Source of the DNA: Rotaria macrura
Lineage: Eukaryota; Rotifera; Eurotatoria; Philodinida; Philodinidae
NCBI GenBank assembly: GCA_900239685.1
Contig: OENT01000225.1
Coordinates: 62,001 to 126,000, forward strand
Direction of reading: 5' to 3'
DNA length: 64,000 nucleotides
Made by a program: the position numbers and the translations under genes. The stretch's first letter is position 1, and every line of letters starts with the position of its first letter. Positions 51,328 to 64,000 of the stretch are shown here, piece after piece. The notes below the pieces were generated by a model. The model was not told the origin of the DNA, did no database searches, and was given only the letters and a program-made list of their open reading frames with translations.

Positions 51328-51539
51328 ATGTCTACATTGAATAATTTACATTGTCAATTATTCATATTCATTATGTCACGTGAGCATGCCAAAACTTTTG
51401 TATTGTTATTGATGCTTTCTCATTCTATTGATACGGTCGAATGGAGTGAGGTAAATATTGTAGAAAAAAAAGACGAATTATTAAGCTCATTACAAAGCCT
51501 TCACATGAATAAAAGCCGTAAATATCATAACTATGAAAT
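51328..51539 (+). CDS. candidate first exon of a small secreted protein
   Basis: A 70-codon frame ends at a good donor (GAAAT|gtaagt). The internal ATG at 51373 begins MSREHAKTFVLLLMLSHS, a convincing signal peptide, followed by a charged stretch (EWSEVNIVEKKDELLSSLQ). This looks like the first exon of a secreted peptide or small extracellular protein, but I found no convincing following exon up to 53,250. A chance frame remains possible. Confidence 0.3.
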
Positions 51540-53253
51540 GTAAGTATAATTAATATGTGTTTCTTAACCGTATAAATAGTTTTTTACTTGTAATATTTAT
51601 ACTATGTTATTCCACTGCGATCTTTCTATTCAATACGAAGACAAAGAGAACAAACTTTCGTAATTTTAAAGTTTAGTTACACAAGATAGATATTAAATAT
51701 CTTACGATTCAATTATTTCTTTCTCTCTAAATTATAAATAATTCATAGATTAATTTTTTCGTCAAGAAATCGAATCCATTAGTCTCTGTAAGAATTTCTT
51801 TGTTCTACTTCATCTGAATAATATCGTTACAATTGTTGATGTTTAATTAAGATACTTTTCTTCTCACATATTCTTGTTTGAAATGAATTTTCTATTCGAT
51901 ATACAAATGAAAATGTTTGTTTCAGTATCGGAAATTAAAAATTGATATAACACTATGTTGACAATTTTTAATAGTCAATTCATGAAGATTGTAAGCCTTG
52001 AGGACTCTATATTTTTAAATGGAAGAAAACAGTTGTTAAAAGTCTACAATTGAATTGAAATCAAAATAGTTTATGCTCTAGGTAGAAAAAGCTTTTTCAT
52101 TAAATCAAAGGAAGACATTACATGGGACAAACCTCTCGGTTATATTCTATTTCTTCATATAGTTTATTACCTTTCTTATTCTAGTAAATGTCTTTTTTTT
52201 TTTCTTTATTGAAAATATAACTCTCATTGAACAAGTACTGTTTTTCATCGAAGTACTTGGAAAATTGCGAGCATGACGGCTGCATTAATGACTCGTGTCT
52301 TCTGTTTAATAATGAAATGAGAGAGTAGAGAAAAGTTTAGGGTTATGCATCGAATTAGGATAAAAATAAATAGATATTGAAGAATTTACCATGTAATTTT
52401 AAAATCGTATGGTGATGTTCAGTTGATCGTTACATTATTTCAATTGTGTAGAAGTGTTAGTTATATACTTTTAACATGTACATCAATGATCATATATTAT
52501 TGAAAGATACGTTTAATTCAACCACATATCTATTTCGATTGGAATGATCTTTTCATACTTAACAGTGTGAAATCAAGCTTTTGAGTATTGTCTTGTTGAT
52601 CTAAGGCTTTTGTAAAAAAAGGAAATGATCTATAGTCAAACAGCATTTTATAGAAGTTCATGTGCAGTTTTATTGACTCATTATCAAACATATCTTCTAT
52701 TACGAGAAAAATATTAGAGAAAGAGATAGCGATCTCTTTGTCTAATATATCATTATTCTTTATGATAAATTTGCTCTGACTCTAGGTAATTGAATCTGCT
52801 CAAAATCTACTCATGAAAAAAAAATAAATATTCGCGACAAGTAGAATTCATAGTATCACCATGCTTAACTTTTGAATTCGACTAATATATGTCTAGCTTT
52901 TCAAGGAAAATGATTGCATTCTGTTCATGTTATTTTTCGGAACATTATACAGAATAATTTACAATTCTTACTGTTGAATTAGAGCATAAATCTATGTTTC
53001 AGGAAAACAAAGAATAATGAAACGGTCCGTATAAATGATAAAAGGTTAAAATGACAAATTACCATTAACCAACGGCATCTGTAGGAATTCGAATGGATTG
53101 AATAAAAATCAATTAGAATATTGATGATTTGATTTAATCATATGTATTTTCTCTAAATTGAATATCTATGGTCAAGCACAGTGACGAAGGAATATGTTAA
53201 TGGTTGAGAATAGACATGTTTAAATCCACGTTATATCGTATAGTCGTATAGTA

Positions 53254-53400
53254 TTGGTTGTGGTGCCCTACTCTGCCTGCCCTCCTTCGTTTCGTTCCTT
53301 CTGTTTGTGTATGTATCTCATCTCCTTCTCGCTTGTCTTCGTCCCCGTTCTATCTCTTATACCATTCCTCTGTCTCTGTCTCTGTCTCTCTCGTTATGGG
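53254..53400 (+). promoter_or_regulatory. pyrimidine-rich upstream block of the ANKHD1-like gene
   Basis: About 150 nt dominated by C and T, including tctctg repeats, lie 180 nt before the start codon on the sense strand. An acceptor-like ctctag ends 1 nt before the ATG. The block may be core promoter/5' leader or the polypyrimidine part of a leader intron. Confidence 0.4.
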
Positions 53401-53581
53401 GTCGGCCAAACGATCGGCGTCAGAGTGACTGAACAAACATCTGACCTTCTTCTATTGACTACTATTTGAGTTGTTATTTATTATTATTTTTTTGCTTCGA
53501 CTTTAGAAAATTTTTTTGAATTTACATGCATGAATATCGGTTTGATCGAAAATCTATTCTTATTTTCTTAAATACTCTAGC

Positions 53582-56500
53582 ATGAACAATGGTTCTCTGC
53601 ATATGAAAGGCAATAATTCTCGATTAATAACAACAACAACAACAACAACATCATCTATAATTGATCAATCATTACGACCATCATTAGTTCGTAATACTGA
53701 TCACGATACATCAATCGATTTAACTGACGTGTCAATTTTATCCGTTGGTCTTAAACGATATCAAAATCATAATCACGAAATGTTAACGGACGATGAAGAA
53801 GTTGTATGAATAAAACATTGAATCGTTCCATTGAAATAACCATAGTACTTGATTTATTTTTAGGTCGAAACAAGTGATGATGACGATGATGATGATGATG
53901 ATGATGACGAATCATTTCCTTCAAATTCAGCGAATGCATTGTTAAATAGTACAAATCATAATGATGATATGGATCTTGGTTTAATTGATCCTGATACCCA
54001 AGCAAAATTAGCTGCCATACTTGAAGCTACTGGTATAACGAATTCTCCTATACCTGAAGATTTCTGGCGTGATCAACAAGTTGTACGTTTATTGACAAGT
54101 AGTGTAACAAATAATTTAAATGGTCTACATGAAATAGCGAATGCTATATCACCATCAAATACAAATCTAAGTGGACATCAAGAAAAGAAATCGAAATCAA
54201 CAAATAAAGACACGTATGAAACAAAATTAAAAATCACATGTACATATATATATATATATATATATATCATCGCCTCATGGCGTCTTTTTCTAGATCTGGA
54301 GCATTCGTTCGTGCATGTATGGATAATGATATTCGTACAGCTGAGAGAATTCTTCAAACAACAAATGGAAAAGATCACTTGAATGATGTAAATGAAGATG
54401 GTGATAGTGTTTTAGCTGTTGCTTGTTCGAATGGTTATACAGATCTTGTAAGATTATTACTTACAACCATACCCGATATTGATATTAATGATCGTGGTAC
54501 TAAACAAGATTGTACACCGTTAATGGAAGGTTGAAAACATTGAACAGAACATCTTGAACTTTTTACATTTCGTTTTTTTTTTCTTCTCTTCCTCTTTAAT
54601 CATCATAGCTTGTAATGCTGGTCATTATGAAATAGTTGAAATTTTATTAAAACATAATGCAAATGTAAATATGCAATCGACGTCTGGTAATACTGCATTA
54701 CATTATTCAGCGGGAGGAGTAAGAAAAAGAATGAGAAAAAAAAGTAGTACGAATCTTATTTGTGATTTTCTTTTTTTTTTGTAGGGTTATGCAGATATTG
54801 TTCGTCTTCTACTTGAACATGGTGCTAAAGTAGAAGAAACAAATGAAAATGGACATACACCTCTAGTAAATAATAATGACAATATCATGATGATTTCGTT
54901 TTTACTTTCGAATAGAAAAATAAAATATCCGTAATGTTTCTTTTGCAGATGGAAGCAGCAAGTGGTGGTCATGTAGAAGTTGCTCGAGCATTACTTGATC
55001 ATGGTGCTGGTGTTAATACACTTTCGAATGATTCGAAAGATAGTATGTGATAATGATGATTGAATCGTATTTTCTTTTTTCCTAAATTATCACTTTATTT
55101 CTTTCAATAGAAAATGGAAATGATAGTAAACAACATAAAACAGATGAAATGCATACGGGTAATTAGATAAATATTTAGATTCATCTATGAGAATTCAATA
55201 ACGAAAAAATATCTACAGGGAAAATAGATACTATGTGTAAACTTTGAATTAGATTCTAACGATACTATTCTCAATTGATCATTTTTACAAACTGTAGTAA
55301 ATTAATTTTGCATAAGAATATTTAACAGTATACTATCATTCTTAATTGAATTGAACTGAATCCAATGAATCGTACTTTTAAATTTACGTACTACGAATTT
55401 CTTATGTGAAAAACAAAACCAGAAAATTTCTCATTCAATCATAAGCCATATATATACATATATAAATAAATAAAATATTTCAATTTAGCTTTAATGGAAG
55501 CGTGTATGGATGGTCATGTACAAGTAGCAAAATTGTTACTTGATCATGGTGCCGATGTAAATATGCCACCGGATAGTTATGAAAGTCCACTAACATTAAG
55601 TGCATGTGGCGGTCATATTGAATTAGCCTCGTTACTTATTGAACGAGGTGCAAATCTAGAAGAAGTTAATGATGAAGGGTATACACCATTAATGGAAGGT
55701 TAGTTTTTAAAATTTACAAGAACAGAACTAACGTCAATTGATTATGTTGTCGTCTTTTTATTTACAGCTAGTAGAGAAGGACATGATGATCTTGTAAATT
55801 TACTTGTTTCACGAGGTAAAGTAAACTTTTTTCTTTTGTCGAATTTATATTTAGGCAAGTAGTTATTCTACAGCTACCTGACTCATTTCGATAGGGTTTT
55901 GCACAACAGAAATCTGGTAACCTGTGAGGGGCCAAAGGTCACTAGGTACATAATTCGAGCAATCCAATTGAATCTATATCCTATATCAGAGATTGAAAAA
56001 GATTTCAGTTTACTTTCGTCAATAACCGAATGATTAGTTCGTAGACTAATTTTAGCATTTGGGTTATTTTTATACATCATTATTGAGTCAATAACTGTAC
56101 ATCGTATGACAAATCCACGTCTAACTGTCAGATCTCATTCATTCTTATAATTATTATTATGAATAGATCTTCAGAGAAATAAGATAAATTAACAAGAGTT
56201 CAAATTTATTGTTCAGTGATAATGATTTATATAAAGGAAGATCTTTCGAAGAAAAACTTCGTCACAATTAATATTGGAACTGTTGGAATACTCAAAACAA
56301 AAAAAAAGAACGTCTCCATTCATCTGAAGACACAATCTTTTGTTTGATATTTTTCGGCATTGACTTGTGCTCAGTAAATTTGATCTAATTATTTATGCAA
56401 AATAATGTGAAGTGACGTCTGACAATTGACAATGTTCCCTGATGTATGCATTGGTTGAGATATATTTAGCAGCAAACATAAGTTCAAAGCAGTTGTCATT

Positions 56501-59500
56501 TTTGTTTTGTTTTCTTTTAGTAAGATATTTGAAAAACATACAACTGTGTACTTAAAAGAATTCTCTATTAGAATACGACTATCTAGAGAATTTAAGAAAT
56601 ACTTGACAGTCTTTGATAAACCAAAGAAAATCATGAGATGTTTTTGTTTGAAAAACATGTTCATTCAAAGAACAAAATCAGATCTCTCCAAGCTCGTAAT
56701 GATTTTGTTTCATTGAACTGAAAAGAATTAACTGAAGACTAACGAAAGATTTTTCTATTCTTTTCGTTGAAAGTTTCAATGCCCTTCGGCAGGTTTTGGT
56801 TGATAGAGAGTCTTGAATACATTGAATAAATTTCAACGTATTAAATTTACGAAAAGTTTGTAGACGTCTCATTTGACTTGAACGCATGAAAAAAGAAACG
56901 TATATTTCAAAACTAGATTTCTGTCATTGAAAAAAAAACAATCTTGTTCTTTTTTCCATTCCAATTAACAACTAGAAACATATCAATTTCCACTAGTTAA
57001 CTCGATAACCAATAGATACATCTCTTTTGATGAGAAAAAAAAACTACTGACCAGAACAGAGTAAATACCTAATGATCCATGCTAAACATGATAAGTGTTG
57101 GAGACTTGCTCTAGACACATTGAATTGAATCAATAGTTGAAATAATAATGATTATGTAAAATTATTAAAACGAACGGTAATATTAATGTCTGTTCGAAAT
57201 GTGTGAAAGTGAAGTACTGTAGAATGACGGTAAGGAAAGAAAAAGATGGAAATCAGTCTTCTCTTCATTCACACTTACTCGATAGACATCAATGCTTTCA
57301 TGATTGTCTATCGAGTAAGCATTTTGTTGTTTTTACCTTTCTCCTGTCAAACATAGAAATAAATAATACAGATCCATTATTCTTCAGGAAAACGTCATGA
57401 TCTTCTCGAGTTTTTTTTTTAATTCTATGGAATTATATTTTGACTAAAACACATATGTGAACATACAAAAGGAATTGATTGCATCGTAAAATATTTCGTC
57501 TTTATAATTGTAATTATTGTTTTTAAATAGGCGCTGATGTCAATCGAACAACTGAGGATACACAAGAGACGGCATGTACGTCGAGATTGTTTTGTAGTTT
57601 GTTATATTTTTGAAATTTAAACTTCTAATTTCAGTAACATTAGCGTGCGCTGGTGGATTTTTGGATGTTGCAAAAATTCTTCTATCCAATGGCGCTAATG
57701 TTAATCTAGGTCAATCAACTCCTCTCATGGAAGCATCACAAGAAGGTCATGTAGAATTAGTTCAATATTTAATACAAAACGGTGCCGATGTTAATCAAAC
57801 AACACCAGCTGGAGAAACAGGTATTCAAAATTGTTTTGTTTTTTAAATTTTCCATTGAACTATGTACAAAATTCGATGTAGCTTTGGCCTATGCTTGCGA
57901 AAGTGGTCATAGTGAAGTCGCAGAAATTTTACTTAATTCCGGTGCACATATTGATCAAGCTGAAAATGAAGGACGAACACCATTGATGAAAGCAGCAAGA
58001 GCTGGACATATATGTACAATACGATATTTGATATCAAAAGGTATATTTCAAACTATTATAACAAATTGCATAATTAATATTTCGTTTCATTCAAGGAGCG
58101 GACGTTAATCGAGCAACCAATAGTAATGATTCAACTGTTCTTTCATTAGCATGTGCCGGTGGTCATCTTGATGTTGCTTCATTATTACTTAAGCATGGCT
58201 CTGATCCAAATCATCTTCTTAAAGTAAATATTATTCTTTAGAAAACACTTCGATATCAATATTTATTCATTTGAAAGGATCGTTCGAATTGTTTAATCGA
58301 AGCAGCCAAAGGTGGTCATACAGAAATAGTAAAACTATTACTTGAATATCCAAAAAGTGTAACACAACGAACACAAATGGTAGCACCGACAAATTCTGTT
58401 GAACCATTACATTACGATGTAACGAATGAAAATGATGATGATAAAGAACAAAGTATAACAGTGACTATGCCTAATTCATTTCCATTACCGTCGATATCAG
58501 GTTATTCTTGTTTGAAATTAGAAGAAGAAGAAAAAAGAAACTATTTCATAAGATTTTATTTGTTTAGGAGATAATAAAAAAACATCTCAGGCAACAAATT
58601 CACCTATTCAATTATTAAAAAGTCTTCAAAAAATTGTACCAAGAAATATTCTTGATGTTCTTCAAACTGGTGTTAATGAATCGATTAAATTAAATTCCGA
58701 TAATGAAATAAAAGGTATGTCTAATCTTTTATTGATTGATGATGTCGGAGAGAGATTAGAAACCAAGAGTTGTTCTTTCTTTTTTTTTTAAATCTTGTCA
58801 AGATAATGCAACGTGTTCAATGTCAAATAATGATCCATCATTATCATCTAGTTTAACTAACGATACACCTCAACAATCAATTATGTCAAATCAAAATTCA
58901 GATATAAATAATGTTCAACAAGCTAAAAAACTACAAATCCTTGGTAATACTATTGCAAAACAATTTGTTCATCTATAAAACGAAAGATGTATCGATTGAT
59001 TTAGATGATTTTATTCAAGTTTCTTGATCTCTTTTTGTTTTTATAAGACTTATCCTTGAACAGTCGACATCGAAACAAACTATTTATAAATAGATACGTC
59101 TTTGCTCTTTTAATAGGAAATGTATGAATGTAGAAGTGTCTATCATATTTAAAAGCAAATTAACCTAGTTGTTAAATATAACTTAGTGAACCGATGAGAG
59201 AAACATTTCCATTTGACGAATAATAATCCCTAGTGGCAATGGCCATGTCATTATTTTGAAGTCTATAGTAATTGTTGCATGATCTAAGTAGATTAGGTTC
59301 GAAAACGGTAATTATCTATCAATTGATAAAAATCTTAGAATTACAACTAAAACTCAAGTGTAAATCAGTCATTCCTTCAGTATAAGTTCATTCTCGATCA
59401 AACTTTCACCACATTTTTCTATGGAATTCTGCGTAAGAAAAACAAAACAAGGTCTCATTGACATTTAATGAAATCTATCTAAAGAATCCAATACGTTTTG

Positions 59501-62500
59501 ATCGTATAGAATAATTTATTGTTTTGAATAAAGAAAAATCTCAAGGATTTGATCAAAATTACATATATCTCAGTAAACAAGACATTAGATAAATCATCAA
59601 TGAACCCGTGTAGAATACAATTCTTGTTTCATGTCATAAAATATCTTTTCGTAGTATGTCGATTGATTCTATGTTTGAATATTTTCTCTTTAGAACAACT
59701 TCAACATGTTGAAAAAGAACTTCATGATAAAGCTCAACAACATTTAAAAATTAATCAAGATTATCGACAGCAAGTAAATGATTATGTAAATTCGAATACT
59801 CTTCCTTCGACTTCAACTGTAAGTGGTAAAAAGAAACGTACAACATCATCATCATCAACATCGAGTTCATCATCGGAAACATCGTCATCATCATCAACAG
59901 CTAAACAAGATGATCAATCAACATTACCAATCAAAAGTTTAACTTTACCCGTTCCAACACAGACAATAAATTTCTTTTCCACATCGACTAATGAATCGAA
60001 TCCATCATCGTCAACTAATCTTCGTATATCCAACAAATCTAATCTTCCACCATTTCATCATAATCAACATCATCCGAAAATAAAAAAATCTTTCAATCGA
60101 CAAGTATCAAAATTCGATCGTCGATTAGAACAAAATCTACATGATAATCAAACACATATTGATCAAATGAATTTGCATTTGAAAAATCTTAAATTACTTT
60201 CACCCTTATCATCGTCATCAAATGAATGTTTAACAACAATAACGCCAACGAAAATTCCAATGCGTATTAATACTGATACACAAAAAGCGCTTGAACATTT
60301 ACGTGAATTAGCTAGTAATCCATCTGAACTTGAACGTATACAAACACTAACAAATAATCCAAATCTTATACAAGACATTAAAATAGTTGCTAATCAATCA
60401 TTCAATGAACAATTAAGAACATTACCACCGTTTACACCAGCCAATTTACAACAAGTTACTAATGAATCTTTAGTAATAGATAATAAATCGAATAGTGAAA
60501 ATCATCAAAAAAGTAAGCTATGAAAATGAGTGTATTATGATTAGCCAGGTTTATAGTACAATCAAAACTTGTGTGTAAGAGAAAGGAAGTTTTTAAATCT
60601 GTTTCTACTGATATATGTTATGTTAAAACAGTCGTCTAAACCAGATGATATGAATTATAATTTCACAAAATCAACAGATTATTCAGAAGCAACAGGTTTC
60701 TAAGTTTCTATTTTTATGAACTGAAAAAATGAATTCGGAAGCGATCTACAATTAACCTTGTACTAGATATTGATGAAAATAGCTGAACAAACATGTTTCT
60801 AATACTAATTAGTCAATGAAAACAAATTTCAATTGAAAATTAGTAATGATTTCATCTGATTTGATTGTATTGTAACCGAGTCAGAGTTTGCTGTTTTTCA
60901 ATTGACTCATTTCGTTAGAATTAGAACTGATCTCAAGTTATCTTTGTTTTATTTTTTTAAATTTCTTTTTCAAGTCCCCGTACACGCCGAACCAATTATT
61001 CATGCCCAACCCGATACAACAGTACAAACAGTGACATCTTCAAATCAAGTCTCATCTCAACAACAGTCATTCGCCATTTCATCTACTACTACCACTACTA
61101 CAACAACTACTACTATTCGAACTTCAAATAAAGATGATACTCATCATTTACTATCAGTTAATGATCGTCCTCCATCATTATCTAACATAACTAATTCTCA
61201 ACAATCAATCTGTTGTGCTGAATGTCCGTTGCAAACGCCAAATATTCTAAATTCAACATCTAACACAGCTTTATCTCATTTACATTTTCAAAATCGAATA
61301 GATGTCGATTGTGAAACCGAATCAAATCACGATACAGCATTAACATTATCATGTGCAGGTGGTCACGAAGAACTTGTTACACTACTGTTACAACGTGGTG
61401 CTAACATTGAACATCGTGATAAGAAAGGTTTTACACCATTGATACTTGCTGGTAATTTGTCATGTTCTGACTGTTTCTTTTTAAATGTTGTTGTTCATTG
61501 AAAAAAGACATTGTTTTGTATTTTCAATAGCTACTGCTGGTCATGCGAATATTGTAGCTAGATTACTTGACAATGGTGCCAATATTGAAGCTCAATCTGA
61601 AAGAACTAAAGATACTGCATTGTCATTAGCATGCAGTGGTGGAAGACAAGAAGTTGTAGAAGTTCTACTGAAGAAAGGAGCTAATCGTGAACATAGAAAT
61701 GTTTCAGATTATACCGGTAAGATTTTAAACTTCTTTCTACACAATAGTATGTACACTCATATGATTGAGCAAAAACTTCAAAATAATATCAATAGAAATC
61801 ACAAGAGATATTTTTCAATTTTAAATATTGAATCGTACGAATTAAATTCTAGTTTCATCTATTTGATTAGTTACATTGTATGACTTATATAATCGTTTTG
61901 GTAAAAGTCACTACGTGCAAACGTGAGGGTGAAAATAGTGAATGTATCATTATATAAATACCTTATCGTAATACGTAATGAATAACATCTGGATGATTCT
62001 GAGAGGTCGAATATTGTAATTCTATATCATCTAACTTCTATGGCTCTTTCTTTCGTTAGGTTTTCGATAATAGACTTGACACTATTTTCAATATAATACT
62101 GGTGTTATCTAGAGTTACGGCTGGGTCATAAGAATTATCAGATCGACTTTGCATTGAATTGCTTTCCTTCTGTTCGTTTGATTACTTGCTATATTTCACA
62201 ATGTTTTGGCATTATGCCCTTTTGCTCAACACTACACACACACACACACACTCTCTCTCTCTCTCTCTCGTGCTGAGTAGTATACGTCATGGTGAGAAAA
62301 TATAGTACTTAGTTTTAGAGTCATGTCGTAACTCATTAATTAAATAAGACCTTTGATTCACAGTGATCATTCGAATCAATCAATAACGATATGATTTCTG
62401 TTCATGTAGATGTGCTGCATTTGACAAATACGTATTTCTAAAAACGATATAAATATAGATTGTTATCACATGATTGTTCGTGTAGATGCTTTTCAATTCG

Positions 62501-63723
62501 AACAACAGAAATCAATCGAAAGAATATGAACTAATTATATTTCATTTCAGACATCTAAGTATGAATGTTGACATGGATATTTTATTTCAAGTTCACGATA
62601 TACATTCATAATTGAATAGCTTGATCTCGTTTTTCCAATGTTCGAGTAATGTCGTTGAGTTATTGCTAAGTTCGATAAGATAAATATAAACAAGTAGTGA
62701 AATTTCATCGACATTCGTATGATACTGCACAATAGAATTATTTGATTCTATGATTTTTTTTTATAACAAAATTATTGATTCAAACCTATTTCAACGAGAG
62801 CTGTTCAATCTCTGTATGATAACTGCCTTTAATATTGTCTATTATTGAATAATGAAAGAGAAAATTCTCTACTTTCATATCATCTTAAACTGAATATGGA
62901 TTCGTCTTAGAAGTAATTACAGTTGTTCACACTATTCATTGGTTGAATATTAACTAAATTATAAAGTTGGGAGGCCGGCATTTCGGTCCAATCGTTAAAA
63001 TAAACTTCTAGAACATTTTTATTGATGTAATATGGAAGTTCTTTGATTTCTCCCGAAAATTCCTGGAACGCATAAAATCATCATCATTATATTTGTTTTT
63101 CTTCATAGCATTGAGTCTTGCTGCGTCTGGTGGATATGTGACTATAATTAGACTATTGTTAAATTATGGTGCAGAGATTAATTCAAGGTTCGTTCGTTGA
63201 TTTATTTGTTACCTTATTCATTTACTATTATCCTTTATTTATTTATTTTTCTTCTCCGTCTAGGACTGGTAGTAAACTAGGAATAACTGTAAATATTTAT
63301 TAAATATTATATAACGAAAAAGAAACCGAAAACATTCTATTTACTTTTAGCCGTTAATGCTTGCTTCAATGAATGGACATGTAGCTGCTGTTAAACTTCT
63401 ATTGGACATGGGTTCTGATATAAATGCTCAGATTGAAACAAATCGCAATACGGCATTGACATTGGCTTGTTTTCAAGGACGAGCTGAAGTTGTATCATTA
63501 TTAGTCGATCGAAAAGCAAATATTGAACATCGAGCAAAAACCGGTTTGACACCATTGATGGAATCTGGTAAAATACAATGAAAAAACCTAGGAGAAAAAA
63601 AGACACTAAATTTTTGATTACTTCATAATATAGCATCTGGTGGTTATGTTGATGTTGGTCGAGTTCTACTAGAGCGAGGCGCTGATGTCAATGCACCACC
63701 TGTACCTACATCGAAAGATACTG
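53582..63723 (+). CDS. ANKHD1: ANKHD1/ANKRD17 (mask) orthologue, N-terminal part; continues past window
   Basis: Twenty-three exons followed in frame (53582-53803, 53864-54213, 54294-54529, 54609-54718, 54785-54865, 54949-55042, 55111-55158, 55489-55698, 55768-55815, 57531-57575, 57635-57820, 57882-58040, 58096-58223, 58278-58500, 58568-58714, 58803-58943, 59694-60512, 60975-61451, 61531-61716, 63109-63187, 63264-63288, 63351-63567, 63634-63723), at least 1440 residues. After an acidic start (an Asp run) and LIDPDTQAKLAAILEATGI come 14 ankyrin repeats (LIERGANLEEVNDEGYTPLM, LMKAARAGHICTIRYLISKG), a Ser/Gln-rich linker with a coiled segment (EQLQHVEKELHDKAQQHL), and a second block (SNHDTALTLSCAGGHEELV, IEAQSERTKDTALSLACSGG, LLDMGSDINAQIETNRNTAL). 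These are near-verbatim hallmarks of the ANKHD1/ANKRD17 family, a Hippo/Yorkie cofactor and RNA-binding scaffold whose KH domain would lie beyond the window. It is probably a single pre-duplication orthologue of both vertebrate genes. One repeat is missing after the fifth (see findings). Large introns: 1715, 750, 462 and 1392 nt. Confidence 0.95.
62234..62269. repeat. compound (AC)n(TC)n microsatellite in an intron
   Basis: Adjacent AC and TC dinucleotide runs inside the 1392-nt intron 61717-63108 of the ANKHD1-like gene. Confidence 0.95.
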
Positions 63724-64000
63724 GTATGTAATCTATCCAATATATATATATATATTGGATCAAGTAATTAGATCAACTAATTTTTTAAGAAATTTTTCAA
63801 ATTCATTGAGCGAAAACTTCTCGAAAGATGAACAACTTCTTATTTTGAACAATCTTTATACAGTTCTAGAACGATGGTAGATATCAACTTCTCCTGAATA
63901 GAAAACAATTATTGTGTCTAGACAAAAATCTACACAAGAGAAACGTAAATGTTAGTAGTTGTAACGATGTTTTAATCAGCATTCATTTCTTGCATCAAAA
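63724..64000 (+). other. start of an intron of the ANKHD1-like gene, cut by window end
   Basis: A gtatgt donor follows TSKDT at 63723, where the family continues with a further ankyrin repeat. The remaining 277 nt have no acceptor leading to an ankyrin frame, so the next exon is outside the window. Confidence 0.7.

Larger units (their letters stand above)
49046..53581. other. AT-rich intergenic stretch with one secreted-peptide candidate
   Basis: Apart from the candidate at 51328-51539, no frame has motif or splice support. The minus-strand frames at 48773-49396 beyond the gene start and at 50948-51176 are short and overlap in two phases. A pyrimidine-rich block at 53,254-53,400 is listed separately. 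Confidence 0.45.

Noticed and set aside
58377..58574. Read-through frame past exon 14 of the ANKHD1-like gene
   Set aside because: The part after 58500 is an intron; the gttatt donor and tttag acceptor at 58567 restore frame into the next exon.
1..64000. CRISPR arrays, operons, rRNA or tRNA genes, intact transposons
   Set aside because: Nothing convincing seen; eukaryotic gene structure throughout. A covariance-model tRNA search was not possible by eye.

Overview
The window is animal nuclear DNA: AT-rich, with multi-exon genes, mostly short introns (about 45-90 nt) with GT..AG ends, and several conserved metazoan proteins. My best guess is a bdelloid rotifer of the Adineta/Rotaria type. This rests on the base composition, the tiny introns, a lone 7TM receptor end of a kind expanded in these animals, a PBCV-type adaptor tail on two proteins, and splice-acceptor-like sequences just upstream of several start codons, as expected if messages receive a spliced leader. 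The lineage is an inference; no ribosomal or mitochondrial marker is present.

Region 1 (1-11,955) looks accessory. It holds the 3' end of a 7TM receptor, decayed reading frames (463-1162 and 4219-4611) and a head-to-head pair: an AIG1/GIMAP-type GTPase on the minus strand (5000-6608) and a TKL-like kinase on the plus strand (6951-8169). The two share only 342 bp of upstream DNA and end in the same roughly 40-residue C-terminal motif, which resembles the PBCV-specific basic adaptor domain. The kinase has QGD where HRD is usual (non-RD). This pair is the best candidate in the window for an undescribed system, perhaps in intracellular defence signalling.

Region 2 (11,956-26,306) holds core nuclear genes: a DBHS-family RNA-binding protein (NONO/SFPQ/PSPC1 type; +), a divergent cyclin D (-) and the nuclear exosome exonuclease RRP6/EXOSC10 (+). 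All exon boundaries given were followed by hand and keep frame.

Region 3 (26,307-53,581) is sparser: a small single-span membrane protein (29,079), an unrecognised acidic protein (32,029-33,136, -), a WD40 protein ending in a two-CxxC putative zinc-binding segment (37,381-41,888, -), a two-Ig-domain surface protein with signal peptide and hydrophobic C-terminus (44,171-47,051, +), and a tail-to-tail unrecognised protein (47,106-49,045, -) whose start weakly recalls a histone fold. Long gaps contain microsatellites and no gene I can support.

Region 4 (53,582-end) is the 5' part of an ANKHD1/ANKRD17 (Drosophila mask) orthologue: 23 exons and at least 1440 residues, with 14 ankyrin repeats in the first block, a low-complexity/coiled linker, and the start of the second block. 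The gene runs off the window. One ankyrin repeat found in vertebrate orthologues is missing and a 16-codon exon sits in its place.
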